Source of the DNA: Mytilus trossulus
Lineage: Eukaryota > Mollusca > Bivalvia > Mytilida > Mytilidae
Direction of reading: 5' to 3'
Assembly: GCF_036588685.1 (NCBI RefSeq)
Contig: NC_086378.1
Coordinates: 30,047,578 to 30,111,577, forward strand
Length of the DNA: 64,000 nt
Position numbers and translations under genes: made by a program. The notes below the pieces were generated by a model that was not told where the DNA came from, did no database searches, and worked only from the letters and a program-made list of their open reading frames with translations. Position 1 is the first letter of the stretch. Each line of letters opens with the position of its first letter. Shown one piece after another: positions 58,431 through 64,000 of this stretch.

Positions 58431-59135
58431 GTTTTAAGTATACATTACTAGAATTTTGATCCTACTGTCATACAAGTGAGAGCTATTAATCTAGAATGTG
58501 TCTGGGTAAGGTGACAAGTCTTCCTGCTAACGGTTTCCTTATAAACTAGAACGTTTAAAACCCGACTCAGCGTATCGATCTAGTACAAAGAAGGGTTAAT
58601 ATTCATACTACATTATTATTATTTATTCTCCCAAATATATATATCAAACTGCCTCTGGACGTCAAGCAGTCATTTAACATCGCCTTTATTTAAAATTGAG
58701 AATTGAAATGGGGAAAATGTCAAAAAAGACAACAACCCGACTACAGGGCTGAGTCATAGCAAACTCCAAAAGTTCGGCGTGAAAGGAATCAAGGTTAGGA
58801 TATTAATAAAGTTACAAGATACAGGAGTTCTGATCTGACTTATGCGTTGATTTCTTCCTCTTATTAAACAGGCACTATAACAAGCATACAAGATTTGCGC
58901 CGCTATATACATTTCTACGAAATATGGAAAAGTCTCGGGCTTTCCATCTGAAATATACTACCAACTGCACATGCTGTAACATGATGCGATATAATATCAC
59001 CCCTGTTTGGTATCGGTTATCGCACTGATTTTTAATCTTGAAGGACAACCCAGATAATTTCATCGATTTGTCAAATCTTTATGATTGTGACATCGATGAA
59101 TTTATAGATGCAGCTCAATCCAGTTAAAAGCTCTC
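58426..59135. other. Spacer between duplicated units, with exon-like scraps
   Basis: The spacer contains a truncated copy (58697-58760) of the repeat headed TTGAGAATGGAAATGGGGAA. At 58870-59130 it has protein-like stretches: GTITSIQDLRRYIHFYEIWK, then in another frame a cysteine-bearing run ending ITPVWYRLSH, and DNPDNFIDLSNLYDCDIDEF before TAA. I do not recognise these. They could be relics of a different exon moved in with the duplication. Confidence 0.35.
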
Positions 59136-62048
59136 AAGTCAATAGTTCTTTAGTTCATTGTACCTATCATAAAAAAGAGACACACGAAAGTTGTTGCTCT
59201 TTTACTTAATTATATTGAAGAAAACTGTTTACCGTGTACTGTGAATATGTCTGGGAGACCAATTTTACAGACTGATGAGGAACAAGAAGATGGACAATTA
59301 TTAGTGCATTTTGTTTTTACCATGTCTGAATCTTCTGTCTTGAAATTCGCTGAGGATTTGCGATCAATAACTTGTGACACATCCCTAAATGCTGCCGTAA
59401 AAAATGGACATATTGAAATCATTAAAATATTGATAGAAAAAAGCGCCAAAACAATCAATTGCAGTATTTACGATGGGTCAATTCCTCTATTCACGGCGGT
59501 CAAATATAATCGAAATGAAATATTAAGACTTTTATATGATATATCAGACTTATCTCATAAATGTAATGGAATTTATATTGATCAATCAAAACTCAGAGTT
59601 TCAGAAACACAAATTCTGAGTTCACAGAAATGTCCAGATACTAGTAATGCAAGAGTGGAACATTTACTAGCTATATATGACAATCTCAAATTAATCGAAT
59701 ACGTTGTTCAGAAAGATCCCCGAAATTGGGAATCAGTAGATAGAGATGGTTGTACTCCGCTTCATTACGCATTTTGTCGTGGAAGTTACAAATTTGTATT
59801 TTTTTTCATATTTGAAAAAAGACTTCCTCTGAATTTGTTGTCGAGATCAATCAATGGTTCTACTCCTTTCCATTCGGCAGCAGCTTGTCAGTCATTAATT
59901 TTAGATCAATATTTTCATAAGCTGAATGATACTTTATTGCCACCTATACCGGATGTATTTGATAATCAAGGTCACTCTGTTTTACAATACGGTTTAAATA
60001 AATCAATCAGTGCCGATGATTTAATAAGAATTAACAAAATTGGTGAGGATGATTTTACTTTTTCATTGTTTTTAGTAGTTACAAGATTTGATCACAATAT
60101 TCTGCATACTGATGAAGATGAAAACAACTTTCTTCATTATGCTTCGAAATCTGGGAATAACTGGGTGTTTGCACTGATTTGTGCTGTAGATATGTTTAAA
60201 GATAAGGTACAGTTGTTATTAAATCAACGAAAAAAACATAATCGAACCCCTTTGGAAGTCGTATTTGATACTTTACCAAAGCGGAAATCCTTTGAGGCAA
60301 TCAAAATTCCTGACAACTGCAGTTTGACTGATGTTTTCCTTGTAAAATGTAAAGCAAACATTTCAGTTTAACTTTCTCCACACGAGTATTTTATACTTTC
60401 CGTGTTCCAGTATTTTCATTAAAAGGAAAACGTATTGGAAATCAAGATCAGTGAACTACTAGAGATTTCTATAAATAAATCCAGAATGTATCCGATTCTT
60501 ATTATGAAAGCATATGCAGAACGGGAAGTTCAAAATGTTCTACAGAAGTCTTCAAAAATACCTTGGTTATTATCCAAGTCTAATTCGCCACACATTATCA
60601 AACTACTATTGCACACAGAAAATGCACTTTATTGTAACGGAAGGAAAAGTGCTCTTCGTGAAATAGTACATAATGACAGGAATATCCAATGGACTTTTCA
60701 TTCTCTATCATTTCTAAATACGGTTTTTAAAAAATACTCTGCAAAATTTCTAGATGAATGTTTCGATGACCAAGAATACAATTTACTTCACAGATCTATT
60801 ATACTGGCACACAGGAATACGATAGAATATCTTATACATCAAGGAATGAATCTTTGGCAGACTTCCAGGTATAACCAAACATCTCTTGAAATATGCATTT
60901 ACAACTCACCATATACAGACAATGGTAATATACCAACGTACTACACACGTGACTCTCGTTTTCATAGCATTCAGTATGTATCGTCAACTGATAATAAAGG
61001 TGTACGCGTCGATAGTAGTAGTCTTATAAGTTTTGACGAGACAGCAAACTTTCTCTTGAACAACATGATACAAACAAATGAAAATAAAAGACTATTTATC
61101 AAAAGTCAGCTGTGTGACTCGAAAAATAAACATTTTGGATTAATTCATATTGCAGCGGCTAAAGGTCTTTTTACGTTTTTGAAATCAGCAAGAGGAATCT
61201 ATGGGTTAGATTATTTACGTTGTCAGGATAAATTTGGAGTAACACCAATGTATCTTGCGCATATTTACAATCAAACAAAAATTGTCCGTTGGATGAGAAA
61301 ATTGAAACTAAATATCAAAAGACCCGAGAACAGCTCAGAAAATATATTACTTTTTAATTTGATAGATAATTATAAGTCACTAGATGAATACGATTGGACT
61401 TGTCTTCTTATGTATAGAACAAAATATGGTGTACTTCTACAAAACCAAATCCTTAGATGTAGTTTCAAGACTACACATTCACCAATTCATCATTCGTGGC
61501 CATTTAAGAACAGCACGTATTCAAAATTCCGATTTCTTTGTTCTCTTATTGGTTATGCAGTAGATATTACTTCGCATAAAATTAATATGGACATTCTGCA
61601 TTTTAGTAATTTCAATGAGATGGAATATATACCTTCTGAACTAAAAACCTTGACCAAGAAATTGCGTTTAAGTTTAAGTAGCTTACAAAGATGTGTTAAA
61701 ATGTTTGAGAAAAAAGCATACTATATGATGAGAAATTTTATGTTGTTTGGAGCTGATGATAAAGAATTGTATTACAATCGATTACTTTCGTCAGTAAGGA
61801 AGAAAAGTAGTTTAATTGGAGAAAATACAGAGTTAAACGTTTCCAAACTATTGTATAACGTTTATGATACAAATTACAGTCATTTTAGAAGACTCCAGAT
61901 GCGATCTGAACTTCATAGTTTTTGGCTGAAACAAAACAAAATTCAATCTTCTGACGATTTAAAAATGTTCTTTAAATATCAAACTAAATATTTTCGAACA
62001 TTAGATGATATCTTATTAGCTAGAAAGAAGTTTTTTCAAAAAGTGTAA
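59136..62048 (+). pseudogene. Ankyrin-repeat gene fragment, copy B (5'-truncated)
   Basis: This is a tandem duplicate of the ankyrin half of copy A, starting in the middle of an ankyrin repeat with no HEPN, membrane or NTPase part. The main open frame 59241-60371 and the second one to 62048 are in the same frame, split by TAA at 60369 and another TAA at about 60420, where copy A keeps sense codons (SVLL; HEKEN). The homologous start region (59150-59230) is also disrupted. The C-terminal 500 residues are almost identical to copy A. No promoter or start exon is visible, so this is a relic unless an upstream exon supplies a start. Confidence 0.82.
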
Positions 62049-62210
62049 TAAGTTTGATCAATTAGTATGCGAGTGTGAAAATACAGTTGCAATAAATCAT
62101 ATTAAGCTATATACAGAATTCTGCTTTGTGCTCCACTACTTTAAATATATTCTTTGTTACAAAACTATTAAGTTGTGGTGTACTGGTCTACTCGTTAAAG
62201 TCTTAACAAG

Positions 62211-62216
62211 AATAAA
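62211..62216 (+). promoter_or_regulatory. Polyadenylation signal of copy B
   Basis: AATAAA, 163 bp after the terminal TAA, in the position of the copy A signal. Confidence 0.5.
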
Positions 62217-64000
62217 GTTATTGTTTTTGCGCATAATGTTCGTTTCAATCATATATTTGAGCATACCTGAAATATTCTTATTCAACTGCTCTTTGAACAT
62301 TTATAGATTTAAAATTCTGAAGTTGGAAAATATCAACTGACTGGTCTGTTTAATTTCAAACTTGAATTATAAATAAGATGTTTTTTGAAATTTGTTGTTT
62401 GTAAAATGATTGCAAATTTCATTGAAGATGCACGAAGGGACGTTATGGTGATTTAGTGTTTCTTTTTACTATGTCGCCAAATTCATGTTAATTTCTTGCC
62501 TTGTCTTGATATTGAGAGTCAATGTATAGAGAAGGCCGTTAATTGAAGCCACCAAAAACGCACAGGGAAAACATATATTAAGGCAACAATAGTATACTGC
62601 TGTTCAAAATTCATAAATAGATTGAGAGAAAACAAATCCGGTTTACAAAATAAAACCGAGAGAAACACATCAACTATAAAAGGCTAACAACTGATCAACA
62701 GAAAGTGCATAAAAAACAAACACAAACAATACATTAAAACAAACTATTTGGTAACATCTGCCACATGCCTGACTTGGTTCAGGATATTTAAAGAACAAAT
62801 TGCTGGTTGAATTAACAAATTATGAGAATTGAATCCGAATCATTGTCACGTGAACTGATTATATCATTTCTGTCCTCAATTCGGCAATAAAACAGAACTA
62901 TAAGCACCTGTCAACCAAGTATTGGAGATGCAGCTCATACAAAATCAGTCGATCTCCAAAAAATGTATGTACCAAGTAAGGGATATGACAGCTGTTACAA
63001 GAAAATCCATTGTTTGATATAGTAGAGTGTTTAGTTTTCCAGTTTACATGGAATTTCCCTTTTTTGAATTTCAACCTTTTGTCGTATATAAAACCACCCG
63101 TCTGTAATCCGTGCAAGGTAATTGATAACAAAATTGTTATTGACAGAACCTAGCAGTGTCTACATAACACCTTGTCATTGCGCTCGGTCCAAAATAAAAT
63201 CATGTATAAGTTTAACGACCACAAACAGAAATTTCAAAACAAAGCGGTGTCAAATCTTGCTATGGTAGGCAACACACGGAAGAAGAAACACCTTAATATT
63301 TCTACTGAACAATTACGATAATCTACAGACAATAAATCTAAAAGAAGCAACAGACCAATGCAGTTGACTGATTATTAGATCAGGATTGTTAAGTCTTTTA
63401 GTCATCGTTTCAAGGATAAACTTTGCTCCGTCAACATTATTAAAAGCATAGAAGAGGTTTGTTTATATTGCTGATTTACACTTATATCATTTCTTTTTAC
63501 GTTTGATTTTCAGATCCCGCGAATTTATTGAATTTTGTAAATGTTAAATGCTGAAAATAAATGGTAAAGCACGCTTTATCAAAAAGTTCATCGGAAAATA
63601 CCATGACTTGTTGATGAATATGTCGTATCAACATTTGCCAAATAATACATGATGGTCCTGACGTGGTTTCTTATAGGTAATCTGGGTTGAATTGTTTTAT
63701 GCCCCACCTTCGATAGTAGAGGGGCATTCTGTTTTCTGGTCTGTGCGTCCGTTCGTCAGTCCGTTAGTCGATAGTTCGTTCGTCCGTCTGTTTTCCGTTT
63801 GTCCGTTCGTCCTGCATCAGGTTAAGTTTTTGGTCAAGGTAGTTTTTGATGAAGTTGAAGTCTAGTCAACATGAAACTTAGAACACATGTTCCCCATGAT
63901 ATCATCTTTCTTATTTGAATGCCAAATTAAAGTTTTGACCCCGATTTCGTGGTCCACTGAACATGGAAAATGGTAGTGCTAATTGGGCATCCGTGTACTA

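Larger units (their letters stand above)
59136..64000 (+). repeat. Tandem segmental duplication, unit B (cut by window end)
   Basis: Collinear with 52785-58425 through the 3' flank, including the CCACCTTCGATAGTAGAGGGGC repeat at 63700. The window stops inside the duplication, so its right boundary and any third copy are unseen. Confidence 0.85.

Overview
The window looks like nuclear DNA of a bivalve mollusc, most likely a mussel (Mytilus or a close relative). The evidence is AT-rich sequence, long introns, and many copies of short dispersed repeats that I associate with Mytilus: the GGCTCTAAAGAGCC-headed repeat, the GACGAAACGCGCGTCT-type SINE tail, the CCACCTACGATAGTAGAGGGGC repeat, and a tRNA-headed SINE. 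Four gene-level objects are recognisable. Most other open frames lie in repeats.

(1) GINS2 (PSF2, a subunit of the GINS replication helicase complex) is on the minus strand in five exons between 32100 and 4672. All splice junctions fit and the product is 183 aa. (2) TMEM143 (DUF3754 family, mitochondrial membrane) is on the plus strand in six exons from 32224 to 43086, predicted 519 aa. The two genes are head to head with only 123 bp between their ATGs, a compact bidirectional promoter carrying an E2F-like site and an ERR-type element.

(3) From 49738 to 56382 (+) is a large gene, apparently broken. It has a CXorf38-like HEPN domain, a transmembrane segment, a STAND/NACHT-type NTPase and many ankyrin repeats. 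It carries two single-base frameshifts, an in-frame stop and a 685-bp dimeric repeat insertion. (4) Its ankyrin half and 3' flank are duplicated in tandem at 59136-64000, with different stops. A stretch of about 460 bp is identical between the copies inside otherwise diverged sequence, suggesting gene conversion. This family resembles innate-immune (NLR-like) receptors with a potential RNase effector.

The most unusual non-genic object fills most of GINS2 intron 1 (16612-27552). It is a roughly 10.9-kb structure with 27-bp perfect terminal inverted repeats, made of a satellite of about 163 bp that runs forward for 5.4 kb, flips at a C-run hinge near 22090, runs in reverse, is interrupted by a 2.4-kb insertion, and ends in degenerate inverted units. 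It resembles a giant foldback element. A second theme is that both GINS2 (exon 3) and TMEM143 (exon 4) have the end of an exon plus its splice donor copied in tandem into the following intron: 14 extra exact 56-bp copies in TMEM143, and a few degenerate copies in GINS2.

Layout: 1-4670 repeat-rich intergenic; 4672-32100 GINS2; 32101-32223 promoter; 32224-43086 TMEM143; 43090-49730 intergenic with SINE-like repeats and a reverse-transcriptase relic; 49738-58425 HEPN/NACHT/ANK copy A and flank; 58426-59135 spacer; 59136-64000 copy B, cut by the window end.
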